A DNA stretch of 64,000 nucleotides. Origin: 2-01-FULL-40-13 sp964433155. Its GTDB lineage: Bacteria; Patescibacteriota; Microgenomatia; UBA1406; GWC2-37-13. Below are positions 1-7,565 of this stretch, one piece after another. Numbering within the stretch: the stretch's first letter is position 1; each line of letters starts with the position of its first letter. The stretch spans positions 1 through 64,000 of the forward strand of contig CAYSQE010000002.1 in assembly GCA_964433155.1 (NCBI GenBank), read 5' to 3'. The notes beneath the pieces are model-generated. The model was not told the DNA's origin and did not search any database. It was given only the letters and a program-made list of their open reading frames with translations. Both the position numbers and the translations under genes were made by a program.

Positions 1-81
1 ATCTCAAACTCAATTTTACTGAACCGTATTGGTGAGAAACATTTTCATGGAATCAAATTTACTTTGTTATAATGGGGAAAT

Positions 82-609
82 ATGAAGATAATTGACTTGA
101 CTCAACCCTTATACGATCATATGCCCGTCTATCCAGGAGATCCAGAAGTAATCATAAAAGAGATTCATACCTTAGAAAAAGAAGGATGGAATTTGAGAAA
201 TATGACATTCACAACGCATATAGGAACACATGTAAACGTTCCCTACCACATGGTTAAAAATGGTAAAAAATTAGATCAAACCGAACTTTCTTCATTTTTT
301 GGAGAAGCAGAACTATATCAGAAAGGTAAACAATATAAAAACAAGTTTGGACTAATTTTTCATGATTCAAATATTGATAAAACTATCGCAGATATACTAA
401 TAAAAAATCCACCCAAATTTATCGGTTTATCTGCTGCATTTGAGTTTGATATTGCTTTAGAAAAATTACTTCTGGAACACAATATTATCTCCTATGAAAA
501 TTTAATAAACACAGACAAATTACCTTCGCATTTTACTTTTTACGGTTTGCCTTTAAATATAAGAGGAGGCGATGGCAGCCCTGTAAGAGCTTTAGCAACG
601 TTTGTTTAG
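82..609 (+). CDS. Cyclase-family (kynurenine formamidase-like) metal hydrolase
   Basis: 175 residues matching the cyclase/kynurenine formamidase family (PF04199), metal-dependent amidohydrolases. The N-terminus (DLTQPLYDHMPVYPGDP) is characteristic. The metal-binding signature, normally HxGTHxDxPxH, appears as THIGTHVNVPYH, so the central Asp is replaced by Asn. The C-terminal RGGDGSPVRALA matches the family ending. It is somewhat shorter than the usual ~210 residues. An extended -10 box (TATAAT at 68-73) lies 8 nt before the ATG, so the mRNA should have almost no leader. The family is clear. The substrate is unknown, and the Asp-to-Asn change leaves activity uncertain. Confidence 0.8.
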   Translation: MKIIDLTQPLYDHMPVYPGDPEVIIKEIHTLEKEGWNLRNMTFTTHIGTHVNVPYHMVKNGKKLDQTELSSFFGEAELYQKGKQYKNKFGLIFHDSNIDKTIADILIKNPPKFIGLSAAFEFDIALEKLLLEHNIISYENLINTDKLPSHFTFYGLPLNIRGGDGSPVRALATFV

Positions 610-757
610 ATTGTCTTAACAATCTAAAATTTATTGTGGAAAAGCTTCATAATTCTTTGAGCAAGATACAAACTTACATTTGGAATTGGTATCTTATCGT
701 GGCTAAAGCAAGGTATAAGCTATCGCAAGTGAGTATTTGAATTGTATAATTCGTGCT

Positions 758-1501
758 ATGAAAGAGACATCAAAGAAAAAGGTAATCAAAACCCTCTTAT
801 CCAGTGATGTTTTAATGTCTCCACGAAAAGTTATAGAAAGGATGGAAAATATTATTGAAAAATATGGGATTAGTAGAGCCATCAAGTCGGTTGCTTTTCA
901 GAAGGCACGAGAAGCATGGGTAGCAAGTATTTTTATGCTAGGTATGTCACAATTAAGCAAGAAAACTTATTGGATTCAAGAGAATAGTATAGCGCATGAA
1001 GCCCCAGATATAGTTGCCTGTTCCTATCGAAATCCCACAAATCCACAAGAACGCGGTGTCGTTAAAGAAATACAACCTATCGAGGTTAGCGAATATACGA
1101 AATATTCCAATCAAGTTCTACCTTTGTTTATTAAAAAGAAGCTTAAAGACAAATTTTATCATGAGGAGACTATTGTGGTTTGCTACGTTAGGAAACCAGG
1201 ATACCATTTAAAAATTATGGAGATAATTAATCAATTATCCGATTTAAGCACTTCGGTTAGAGAGGTTTGGATATTATTTACGACTGATAAAATTCCTCTG
1301 TCCAATTTCACAATTGCAAGAGTGTACCTTCGTGGTAAGAAACAATCTGAAACAATGTTAGCTTACAAAGGCGATTATCTTAAACTTTGTATGATTCCAC
1401 AAGCGGATTTCTTGCGAGACTCGAGAGGTCATGAAAAGATTGTAAGGATTACAAAATCGGGTGAATTTGCCATTGTGCCACTTCCTCCCGATCTGAAATA
1501 A
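758..1501 (+). CDS. Hypothetical protein, unknown function
   Basis: About 247 residues counted from the ATG at 758. A TTG 21 nt upstream is also in frame, but it lies before the TATAAT at 744-749, which would place the transcript start close to the ATG. The protein is soluble and mixed alpha/beta with no membrane segment. The middle part (VKEIQPIEVSEYTKYS, then IVVCYVRKPGYHLKIMEII and VREVWILFTTDKI) has alternating hydrophobic strands. This vaguely recalls a nuclease-like fold, but I see no catalytic motif I can name. It stands alone, with no operon partner. Confidence 0.6.
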   Translation: MKETSKKKVIKTLLSSDVLMSPRKVIERMENIIEKYGISRAIKSVAFQKAREAWVASIFMLGMSQLSKKTYWIQENSIAHEAPDIVACSYRNPTNPQERGVVKEIQPIEVSEYTKYSNQVLPLFIKKKLKDKFYHEETIVVCYVRKPGYHLKIMEIINQLSDLSTSVREVWILFTTDKIPLSNFTIARVYLRGKKQSETMLAYKGDYLKLCMIPQADFLRDSRGHEKIVRITKSGEFAIVPLPPDLK

Positions 1502-1691
1502 AACGGTAATAACATATGAGATACAGCTTTAATAGTCAAATAAATGCATTCTAGAGTTTTTATGAAAATTTCTCCTCCTCGTCGTGAGATTTATAAACAA
1601 AATATGATACCATCTTTCAGGTGTAATGGATTACTATCGTAGTCTAATTACATCAATCTCTCATTTCGAAAAGCAAAACCGGAAGATGATT

Positions 1692-1979
1692 TTAAATATT
1701 TTTCAAAGTTCTTTTTAAAGCTAGCCTTAATTGTTGTCTGCCAAAACCACTTTTAAGAAATATTTCTCTTGCTTTTGCATCATCAATATTTACAAAATAT
1801 TCGTAATGAATTAGTTTAAACGGAGTTCTAAACTTTGTTGATTTAACTAAGCCCTTTGCATGTTTGATTAATCTTGCTTTAAGATCTGTGGTGAAACCAG
1901 TATAGAAATTAAGGTCTTTTAAGGATAAAAGAGTGTAAACGTAATATCTTTGATTCTGTGAAGATTTATTTATATTCAT
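1692..1979 (-). CDS. GIY-YIG nuclease domain protein (UPF0213/YhbQ-like)
   Basis: A 95-residue single-domain GIY-YIG protein. The YYVYTLLSLKDLNFYTGFTTDL segment supplies the two motif halves (YVY and YTG in place of GIY and YIG). It is followed by the conserved R of LKARLIKHAKG and the ALKRE-like AKAREIFLKSG, where the catalytic Glu sits. Such stand-alone domains are common in bacteria, and their role is thought to be DNA repair or processing. A cluster of short hairpins begins 5 nt upstream of the start. Confidence 0.85.
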   Translation of the reverse strand: MNINKSSQNQRYYVYTLLSLKDLNFYTGFTTDLKARLIKHAKGLVKSTKFRTPFKLIHYEYFVNIDDAKAREIFLKSGFGRQQLRLALKRTLKNI

Positions 1980-1983
1980 ATTT

Positions 1984-2114
1984 CACCAAGCTTTGCTTGG
2001 TGGCGACGTCTGACGTCGCAAAAAAAGAATATATTGAAAGTGTCGAGTCAAACTCGATCACCTGCGTCTACCTTGTCTTCGCTTTTTGACTCGGCGAAGC
2101 CAAGTTAGACTTGG
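1984..2114. repeat. Cluster of short palindromes, mostly with 3-nt loops
   Basis: Four perfect inverted repeats with 3-nt loops lie in 131 bp: 1984-2002 (CACCAAGC, loop TTT), 2003-2019 (GCGACGT, loop CTG), 2043-2057 (TCGAGT, loop CAA) and 2100-2114 (CCAAGT, loop TAG). A fifth hairpin (CTTCGC/GCGAAG) at 2077-2099 has a longer loop. The last one includes the encoded CCA end of the tmRNA, so it may help 3' processing or termination. A run of A on the + strand at 2020-2026 is on the wrong side of the nearest stem for a tmRNA terminator. Confidence 0.75.
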
Positions 2115-2522
2115 TGGAGATGCCGGGAGTTGAACCCGGGTCCGGAAAGGCCCTTTCAAAAAAGTTTAGGTAGAGATAGGTTGTTTTTGTCTCTATTCCG
2201 GTTATAAAACAGTCAAAACTTGTCGGAAAGCCGATTGATATTTGTCGATCTTTAAGTCAATCGAGAATCCCTAAAGATCTTACCTTGATTGGTTTATCTC
2301 TTTAATTAAGTTGAACCAAGGGAAACTTAATCAGAGGCTAAAGAATTAAGCTTCTAAGAATAAAGGAACTACATTTACTGCAGTTTGCCTATATTGCAAA
2401 TAAGCCAACTCTTCAGCAGAAACAGAGTTTTCATCTGCATCTAAGTTTTTTTCTATTTAACGGATAGATCCGCCCTACCCAATTTTGAAAGTACATGCAT
2501 TCCGTCGATGCCGTTCATCCCC
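2112..2522 (-). ncRNA. ssrA: Transfer-messenger RNA (tmRNA)
   Basis: Read on the minus strand, the RNA starts GGGGATGAACGGCATCGACG and ends with a T-arm (CGGGTTCAACTCCCG) followed by GCATCTCCACCA. The ends pair as a tRNA-like acceptor stem (GGGGATG with CATCTCC), and CCA is encoded at 2112-2114. The tag reading frame ends at TAA (2346-2348). If the resume codon sits as in E. coli (UAG, two bases, then the codon), it is AAA at 2450-2448 and gives a 34-residue tag ending VVPLFLEA. That is long for a tag, and it ends in EA instead of the usual AA. The 5' end lies one base beyond the smpB stop codon, so both are probably cut from one transcript. Confidence 0.95.
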
Positions 2523-2523
2523 A

Positions 2524-2973
2524 TTAGCTTTTAAGGTATTCCTTAACTTCTCTCTCTTGTTCTCTTTTTATGTCTCTATTTTTCTCTAACTTTTTCTTCT
2601 CCAACCCTTTTCTTCCTTTAGCCAAAGCTATCTCAAGCTTGATCAAACTATGCTTATTATAACAGCTGACAGGCACAATTGTCAATCCACTGCGGGAAGC
2701 AATTTTAGCCTTGAGGCGGATAATTTCTTTCTTGTGAAGAAGTAGTTTTCGAGTTCTGCGAAGATCGTATCCTTGAGGTCTTGCATATTCGTAGATCTGA
2801 ATTTCAGCATTTATAAGATATACCTCTGAACCCAGAATCTTAACAAAACTATCTTCAAGCTTCATCCTCCCGGCTCGAACCGATTTCACCTCTGCTCCAG
2901 TCAAAGCAATGCCAACCTCATATTTCTCAATCTCCTGATAATCTCGCCTAAACTTTCTATTGACGATTTTCAT
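2524..2973 (-). CDS. smpB: SsrA-binding protein SmpB
   Basis: 149 residues covering full-length SmpB, the tmRNA-binding partner in trans-translation. It begins VNRKFRRDYQEIEKYEVGIALTGAEVKSVRAGR, with the conserved GxEVKS(I/V)R motif. It continues with the DSFV, EVYLINAEI and RTRKLLLHKKEI blocks and ends in the basic tail that enters the decoding centre. An extended -10 (TGTTAGAAT) ends 6 nt before the ATG, so the message is probably leaderless. The stop codon is separated by a single base from the mature 5' end of ssrA, so SmpB and its RNA appear to be co-transcribed. Confidence 0.97.
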   Translation of the reverse strand: MKIVNRKFRRDYQEIEKYEVGIALTGAEVKSVRAGRMKLEDSFVKILGSEVYLINAEIQIYEYARPQGYDLRRTRKLLLHKKEIIRLKAKIASRSGLTIVPVSCYNKHSLIKLEIALAKGRKGLEKKKLEKNRDIKREQEREVKEYLKS

Positions 2974-3044
2974 AAGGAAATTCTAACAAATTAAGATTAA
3001 TTATAAGTTGAAGTGTAATTTGATTTGCTTTATAAACATCCTAA

Positions 3045-3794
3045 TTATTCTAACGTTTTTAATAGTGAAAGATTTTTATCAGATACATCCTTGGTATATT
3101 GTTTAATAAAATCATAGATTTCTTTTACATTAAATCTAATACTTGGTCTTCCTTTAAAAGCAATAAAACCAAGGCTAATGGCAAGTTTTTCCTGGCGGAA
3201 AGAATAACGGAAAATACAAAACGATCTAAATCCAGCCTTTAACAATAGCTTTTCAACTTCTTTTTGGTCAAAAAGAGTTTTGTGCAGTTGATAAAGCCAA
3301 TACTTGCTTGCTACCTGCTCAGGGTCACCATGGGTATAGCGATAGACTTCTTCAAGATCAAAATGTTTGTTGATAATGCCATTCTTTTTTTCAAGGTAGG
3401 CTTTTGCCAGCGATTCAAAATCAGGAATACCAATATAAACTACAGCCCCTCTATTTTTTAAAATTCGATATAGATTGGCTAAATGTATCGGCCTTTGTTT
3501 GTAAAAAAGATGCTCAAAAAAAGCATTACCATAGATCACAAAAAAACTATTATTTGGAAAAACCTCTAAATTGTTGCAATCCTCAACAATGTCAGTAGCC
3601 TTGGTGGGTTTGATGTCGACATTAATACAGTGGGGTAGTTTTTCAAACCCGCAACCGACGTGCAGATATGGTCTTTTGGCTATTAAATAACCAATAAACT
3701 CTCTGTTCCAAAAACCTTTTAAAGAATAAAAAACACTTTTTACCAAATCTTTAATGGGAATTGGTATTTTTTTAACAAGGGTTTTTAGCATCAT
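3045..3794 (-). CDS. SAM-dependent methyltransferase (class I, Methyltransf_11-like)
   Basis: 249 residues. The SAM-binding motif I is YLHVGCGFEKLPHCINVDI (around residues 47-65), followed by an acidic VEDCNNLEVFPNNSF motif II and the NAFFEHLFY and LYRILKNRGAVVYIGIPDFE block. This pattern is common in methyltransferases next to glycosyltransferases and polysaccharide genes. The substrate cannot be deduced. TATAAT (3803-3808) lies 8 nt before the start. There are two consecutive ATG codons, and either may be used. The gene stands alone between smpB and a divergent membrane-protein gene. Confidence 0.8.
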   Translation of the reverse strand: MMLKTLVKKIPIPIKDLVKSVFYSLKGFWNREFIGYLIAKRPYLHVGCGFEKLPHCINVDIKPTKATDIVEDCNNLEVFPNNSFFVIYGNAFFEHLFYKQRPIHLANLYRILKNRGAVVYIGIPDFESLAKAYLEKKNGIINKHFDLEEVYRYTHGDPEQVASKYWLYQLHKTLFDQKEVEKLLLKAGFRSFCIFRYSFRQEKLAISLGFIAFKGRPSIRFNVKEIYDFIKQYTKDVSDKNLSLLKTLE

Positions 3795-3914
3795 TGCGTG
3801 ATATTATATTTGATTTCATCAACCAATTCCAGCCTTACGGGTTGTTCTATACTCTTCGGTCTGAGCGTAATGTTTCTTTTATTTTTGACTGGAGTAATAT
3901 TGCTATAATAGGCC

Positions 3915-4367
3915 ATGCATGAGGCCATAAATAGAATTGTAAATTCAAGATTGACTTGTTATCTTACAGGAGCAACTGTATTTTTAGGAAGTACTTTTGA
4001 ATATATTCATCTTCAACCAGGAGGAAGAGAGTTTTTGGGTCCTATAATAGGCGAACATATTGGTAATTTTTCTTTTTCATCTTATCCAATACTTGGTGCA
4101 ACAGCTATTGGCGTATATATCGAAAACGAAGGAATAAAAAGGGGGAGCAATCTTTTAGAAGCAATTGGAAGAAGTATTCCATATATAGCAGTTACTATGA
4201 TTGGTGTAGCAAATTTTATTAATGAAAAAGGATTTTTAACAAATTATTCAACTTTTGGGGAGAATATGGGAGATATTGGTATGGGTTTGTTTGCGATTCT
4301 TGCTGCCTCGCTATTAGCTCAGCATCTCCGTCCCCGCTGGCTCAATTATCTTGCTAATAATACCTAA
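3915..4367 (+). CDS. Hypothetical integral membrane protein
   Basis: 150 residues with probable membrane segments near residues 15-32, 52-72, 88-106 and 122-140. The loop GGREFLGPIIGEHIGNF is glycine-rich. I recognise no family. An extended -10 (TGCTATAAT, box at 3904-3909) ends 5 nt before the ATG, one of the cleanest leaderless promoters in the window. No SD sequence is present. Confidence 0.6.
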   Translation: MHEAINRIVNSRLTCYLTGATVFLGSTFEYIHLQPGGREFLGPIIGEHIGNFSFSSYPILGATAIGVYIENEGIKRGSNLLEAIGRSIPYIAVTMIGVANFINEKGFLTNYSTFGENMGDIGMGLFAILAASLLAQHLRPRWLNYLANNT

Positions 4368-4415
4368 AAAGTTATAAAATTCCTTCGCTACGCTCCACTA
4401 GGTTTATCTTAGTTT

Positions 4416-4949
4416 TTAAGGGGGTTTAGATAAATCTTTATTAAGTTTGTTTGTTAATTCCCCTGTTTCATTCCACATTTTTTGCACTCCTTGCCATAAT
4501 ATTAAATCGTCATCGCTTGGATTTGGATTCTTACTCAAGTGGTCAATAATTGTTTGACAGAAATTGATTTGTCGATCAAATGAATCCATTAAAAAATTAA
4601 AGTCTTCGCTGCTGATTCTCTCTTTAGCTTCTTGCCAGACAGGCTTAAGAGACAAAAGAGAATTTAAATAGTTCTGCACCTCTTGAATGTTTAAAGCGGG
4701 GGTAACGGTTGGGACTGGAGTATTAGATAGGTTATTTGATACACCAATTACGTCTTCGTTAATTTGGTTTGACTCGGGCACATTGTTTTTCTTTATTTCG
4801 TTTTTATCAGACTTAAAACTTTCATTGTTGGTAATCCTTACCGAATCAACAGAGAATTTATTATCTAAATAAATATATTCTCCAATGAGGAATATTGTGA
4901 GAATTGGTATTAAGATACCTAATAGTATTACGCTCTTTTTTATATACAT
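4416..4949 (-). CDS. Hypothetical exported protein with N-terminal membrane anchor
   Basis: 177 residues: a basic N-terminus, one hydrophobic segment (SVILLGILIPILTIFLIGEYIYL, about residues 6-28), a polar Asn/Ser/Pro/Thr-rich linker (residues 40-90), and a helical C-terminal part with QEAKERISSEDFNFLMDSFDRQI. The layout is that of an anchored extracytoplasmic protein. No named domain was recognised, and nothing in the neighbouring genes suggests a role. Confidence 0.6.
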   Translation of the reverse strand: MYIKKSVILLGILIPILTIFLIGEYIYLDNKFSVDSVRITNNESFKSDKNEIKKNNVPESNQINEDVIGVSNNLSNTPVPTVTPALNIQEVQNYLNSLLSLKPVWQEAKERISSEDFNFLMDSFDRQINFCQTIIDHLSKNPNPSDDDLILWQGVQKMWNETGELTNKLNKDLSKPP

Positions 4950-5090
4950 TGAAACAATGATACTATTCTACACCCAATACACGGTAGCTTGGTTTATTGT
5001 ATTTAAGAAAGCTTGAGATGATTTTATATTTTCAATACTTAAGATTTTAGGGCGAAGTTTATATTTTGTTGCAATGTGTGCTTTATCTCT

Positions 5091-5525
5091 CTATTTAACT
5101 AGTTTCTTTTTTTTAAGATCATCGAAAATTAATCTTACAGCCGGTGCGGTTTCAGTTTGCCTCAAGTATTCTGAATGAGAAAAAAAATCTAACTCTTCAA
5201 TTTCTGCTCCTTTCTTCAACTCACCCACATATCTACTTTGATAACAATAGATACGGACTAAAACTCCTTTTTCTTTACCATAAGCCTGCGCTTCAAATCT
5301 GCCGAAAAATGTAACAGATGAAGGATTTAACTTAATTTGAAGTTCCTCTTTAATTTCCCTTAGCAGGGTTTCCTGGTGAATTTCCCGTCTTTCTCTCTTT
5401 CCTCCTGGCATATAAAATGCTTTCTTGCCTTTACTTCTCACCAACAAGAGTTTTTTATCTTTTATATATAAAAAGGCAATCGTTTCAATTACATTATTCT
5501 TTTGAAATTTTTTCATTGCTTTCAA
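5091..5525 (-). CDS. NUDIX hydrolase
   Basis: 144 residues with a complete Nudix box, GKRERREIHQETLLREIKEEL, fitting Gx5Ex7REUxEExGU (around residues 39-61). It would hydrolyse a nucleoside diphosphate linked to another moiety, and house-cleaning of damaged nucleotides is typical. Its start overlaps the end of the upstream gene by 32 nt (or 23 nt if the second Met is used), which suggests translational coupling. The partner resembles a nucleoside deoxyribosyltransferase-like fold, so the pair may work in nucleotide salvage. Confidence 0.88.
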   Translation of the reverse strand: MKAMKKFQKNNVIETIAFLYIKDKKLLLVRSKGKKAFYMPGGKRERREIHQETLLREIKEELQIKLNPSSVTFFGRFEAQAYGKEKGVLVRIYCYQSRYVGELKKGAEIEELDFFSHSEYLRQTETAPAVRLIFDDLKKKKLVK

Positions 5526-5970
5526 GATAATATATGCTCATTCCCATTTTCATAGCTGAACTATGCTCTTTTCTTGCCCCCACAGACTTTGTCCAACTAG
5601 GTGCCATAAAAATATCGGTGATAAATCCACATTCCACAATATTTTCCCAAAGCTTAAAAAACTTTGGCCGTCTAACCTCAAATGGAAGTTTAGATTCAGG
5701 CAACCTTTCAAACACCCCAGTATATAGTACGTCCACAGCAGAAAAAATTGGAAACTGATGCTTTACTCGAATTTTATCCGTAAGTTTGTCAAGTTTTTTA
5801 ATATTTGCTTTTACAAATTGAGGCCCATCTGAAAATATACTACCCGATACAAATCCTAACTTTTTAGACTTTTTACCATTTCTTGTTCTTTTTAAAACCT
5901 CAATTACTGCCGTCTCCACATCGTCAATATTTTTTATATTTTTTAGGACGCTTTCAAAGTCCTTTTTCAT
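5494..5970 (-). CDS. Putative nucleoside 2-deoxyribosyltransferase-like protein
   Basis: 158 residues. The pattern GFVSGSIFSDG (first strand and glycine loop), then FPIFSAVDVLYTG, GFITDIFMAPSWTKSVGARKEHSSAMKMGMSIYYL resembles the Rossmann-like nucleoside deoxyribosyltransferase/DUF4406 group, in which a P-x-W/S-x-G..E segment holds the catalytic Glu (here ARKEH). This is fold-level resemblance only. It is first in a two-gene unit with a NUDIX hydrolase. TATAAT at 5977-5982 ends 6 nt before the ATG. Confidence 0.5.
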   Translation of the reverse strand: MKKDFESVLKNIKNIDDVETAVIEVLKRTRNGKKSKKLGFVSGSIFSDGPQFVKANIKKLDKLTDKIRVKHQFPIFSAVDVLYTGVFERLPESKLPFEVRRPKFFKLWENIVECGFITDIFMAPSWTKSVGARKEHSSAMKMGMSIYYLESNEKISKE

Positions 5971-6008
5971 AAAGACATTATATACTCATATATCAACTAA
6001 TATCTATT

Positions 6009-6113
6009 TTATTTGTGTTTTTTATGCTTGAGGGTAGGGTAAAGTAAAATAGCAAATGCAACAGCCAAAAGACCTCCTACAATATAAAAAGTTTGTAACG
6101 GATCTAAATTCAT
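6009..6113 (-). CDS. 34-residue membrane microprotein, third gene of lexA unit
   Basis: A short frame encoding MNLDPLQTFYIVGGLLAVAF followed by a short hydrophobic stretch and a basic tail ending KHKKHK: one predicted transmembrane helix (about residues 8-26) with a lysine/histidine tail inside. Its ATG (6113-6111) overlaps the TGA of the upstream 64-residue gene as ATGA, the arrangement of translational re-initiation. Both follow lexA directly, so this tiny protein is probably DNA-damage inducible. Small SOS membrane proteins in other bacteria block division (SidA) or depolarise the membrane (TisB); a similar role here is a guess. Confidence 0.6.
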   Translation of the reverse strand: MNLDPLQTFYIVGGLLAVAFAILLYPTLKHKKHK

Positions 6114-6304
6114 TTGAGTATATATAAACTTGTAACTAAGAAAAAAATCGCCAAAAAAGTTCCTAATAGGAACATATAAAAGTTTATCATATTTCCCGAT
6201 AAGACTGGAGCAATTATAGACGTAAAGTAAACTAATGCAAGGTTGTTTAAGAATTCTGAAAAACGATTTATCTGCTTTTTATTTAAAATAAGTTTATTTA
6301 ACAT
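6110..6304 (-). CDS. 64-residue membrane protein in lexA unit
   Basis: It has a polar N-terminus (MLNKLILNKKQINRFSEFLN) and two predicted membrane helices, roughly residues 21-37 and 42-62. No family was recognised. The start lies 4 nt after the lexA stop codon, and its own stop overlaps the next start (ATGA), so the three genes form a tight unit read from the SOS-box promoter. Being LexA-controlled, it is a candidate damage-response membrane protein. Confidence 0.65.
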   Translation of the reverse strand: MLNKLILNKKQINRFSEFLNNLALVYFTSIIAPVLSGNMINFYMFLLGTFLAIFFLVTSLYILK

Positions 6305-6308
6305 CGTT

Positions 6309-6875
6309 TTAATAGTATTTTCTAATCACGCTCACCACCACTCCTCCCAAGCTCAAGCTTTCTTTTGGAATTAGTGGCCGGTATTTTGGGTTTGCTGCCT
6401 CTAGGTGGATCTGCCCTCCGTTCTTCTTAAAATACTTAAGAGTCCATTCATTATCGATATAGGCTGCCACAATATCTCCATTTTTCGGTTCGCGTTTTTT
6501 ATCAAGGATGACCAAATCGCCTGAACGTATCCCTTCGCCATCCATACTATCTCCTGACACCCTTAGTAGATAAGCGAATCCTGGATTTCCTACCAAATAT
6601 TCATCGAGCGATACCGTCTCTGTGAGATATTGATCTTCTGTGGTTGGAGAGCCAGCTTTAATGCTGCCTAAAAGTGGCAGGCCAAAAAACTGAGATGTGG
6701 GGACAAGCTTATTCTCATCCATTTTAAGTATTCCTTCTTTTATCCATTTATAGACCGCATATGCAACAGCATTTTTTGAGGCAAAGCCAAAAATTTTTTG
6801 CATTTCGCGGTAGGTTGGCAGTCTGCGCCTTTTAAAGTAGAAATCCTTGATTTGATTGAGCGAAGGACTATCCAT
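6309..6875 (-). CDS. lexA: LexA-family SOS repressor (S24 peptidase)
   Basis: 188 residues. The N-terminal winged helix (residues 1-60; LPTYREMQKIFGFASKNAVA as recognition helix) is joined to an S24 self-cleavage domain. The scissile Ala74-Gly75 (SIKAGSP), Ser110 (SGDSMDG) and Lys147 (TLKYF) are all in place, so RecA-stimulated self-cleavage should work. Two GAAC-N4-GTYC boxes lie in its own promoter, giving negative autoregulation. Two small membrane-protein genes follow at once. recA is about 20 kb away and has no matching box, so the regulon may differ from the textbook SOS. Confidence 0.93.
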   Translation of the reverse strand: MDSPSLNQIKDFYFKRRRLPTYREMQKIFGFASKNAVAYAVYKWIKEGILKMDENKLVPTSQFFGLPLLGSIKAGSPTTEDQYLTETVSLDEYLVGNPGFAYLLRVSGDSMDGEGIRSGDLVILDKKREPKNGDIVAAYIDNEWTLKYFKKNGGQIHLEAANPKYRPLIPKESLSLGGVVVSVIRKYY

Positions 6876-6891
6876 AGTAAGATAAATAAAA

Positions 6892-6944
6892 ATTATAATT
6901 TATTGAACTATTGTTCAGTAATCATGATACTGAACGATCGTCCA
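6892..6944 (-). promoter_or_regulatory. lexA promoter with two SOS boxes
   Basis: TATAAT on the minus strand at 6897-6892 precedes lexA. Two operator sites lie just upstream: TGAACTATTGTTCA (6904-6917), a perfect palindrome, and TGAACGATCGTCCA (6931-6944), with one deviation. Both fit the Gram-positive LexA consensus CGAACnnnnGTTCG. The first sits between the -35 and -10 positions, ideal for repression, and the centres are 27 bp apart, which allows two dimers. Confidence 0.88.
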
Positions 6945-6954
6945 GTTGTCAAGA

Positions 6955-7022
6955 GGGATACCATTCGGTATCCCCGAAGACCCTGAAGACTCGCCCCTCG
7001 GAGGTGAGGACGTAGACCTCAC
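6955..7022. repeat. Hairpin repeats between lexA promoter and GNAT gene
   Basis: GGGATACC-ATTC-GGTATCCC (6955-6974) is a perfect 8-bp stem. Then GTGAGG...CCTCAC (7004-7022) forms a second stem with a 7-nt loop, with GAGGT/ACCTC as an alternative pairing. The local GC content is well above its surroundings. No T-run follows either stem, so these are not classic terminators. They resemble the palindrome cluster at 1984-2114. Confidence 0.6.
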
Positions 7023-7045
7023 GACGAGGTAAGAGTTCTCTAGGG

Positions 7046-7546
7046 TCAAGTAGAATTTTGCAGGTTTTTTTCGAAAATAACGGTTTTTATCTTTACTCCT
7101 TCCAGCTGTCCGTTTTTCTCTTCAACAATCTTAAAACCCTTCTTTAGATAAAACGCACAGGCTTTGTCATTTTGTTTTTCACACTCAACCTTTAATTTTT
7201 TAGCCTTAGAAAAATAATTTAAGCCAGACTGCAAAAGTTGGGAACCCACTCCTCTCCCTTGGGCACTTGGGTGAACATAAAGTCTGTGGAGAAAAAGAGT
7301 CTCACCGTTAACATTGCTTAAAGTTATTATTCCAACGATGTTTTTCTTTTCATCCAATGCTTTGGCAAAATATATATCTGGATCTTTTAATTGAGTTTTA
7401 AGCAATTTAGGATCATGCCATTTGCTGGTAATTTTTTCTACTGCTTCATCAGAATAATATTTTCCATAGGTATCTTTCCAGGTAAGACTCAATAATTCTT
7501 TTACTTTTAAAATCTCTTCTGACTTTACTTTTTGTATTGCTATCAT
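7046..7546 (-). CDS. GNAT family N-acetyltransferase
   Basis: 166 residues with the GNAT acetyl-CoA-binding motif A (LHRLYVHPSAQGRGVGSQLLQSGLNYF, the R/Q-x-x-G-x-G/A loop at about residues 96-101) and motif B (CEKQNDKACAFYLKKGFKIVEE). The substrate is unknown. The gene diverges from a small membrane-protein gene with only 19 bp between the two start codons. Confidence 0.9.
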   Translation of the reverse strand: MIAIQKVKSEEILKVKELLSLTWKDTYGKYYSDEAVEKITSKWHDPKLLKTQLKDPDIYFAKALDEKKNIVGIITLSNVNGETLFLHRLYVHPSAQGRGVGSQLLQSGLNYFSKAKKLKVECEKQNDKACAFYLKKGFKIVEEKNGQLEGVKIKTVIFEKNLQNST

Positions 7547-7553
7547 ATAGTGA

Positions 7554-7563
7554 TATTATAATA
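7554..7563. promoter_or_regulatory. Shared palindromic -10 element of a divergent gene pair
   Basis: The spacer between the GNAT start (7546, minus) and the small membrane gene (7566, plus) is 19 bp and contains TATTATAATA. This near-palindrome supplies TATTAT (7554-7559) 6 nt before the plus start and TATAAT (7560-7555) 8 nt before the minus start. There is no room for 5' leaders, so both mRNAs should be leaderless, and the two polymerases would compete for overlapping sites. Confidence 0.6.
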
Positions 7564-7565
7564 CT

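Noticed and set aside
1561..1640. 26-codon frame MKISPPRREIYKQNMIPSFR and onward in the gap before the GIY-YIG gene
   Set aside because: No promoter, no SD, no similarity that I can name; likely chance.
2003..2026. Hairpin GCGACGT-CTG-ACGTCGC followed by AAAAAAA as a terminator
   Set aside because: The A-run is on the + strand after the stem, so on the minus (tmRNA) strand the T-run precedes the stem; no gene is read on the plus strand here.
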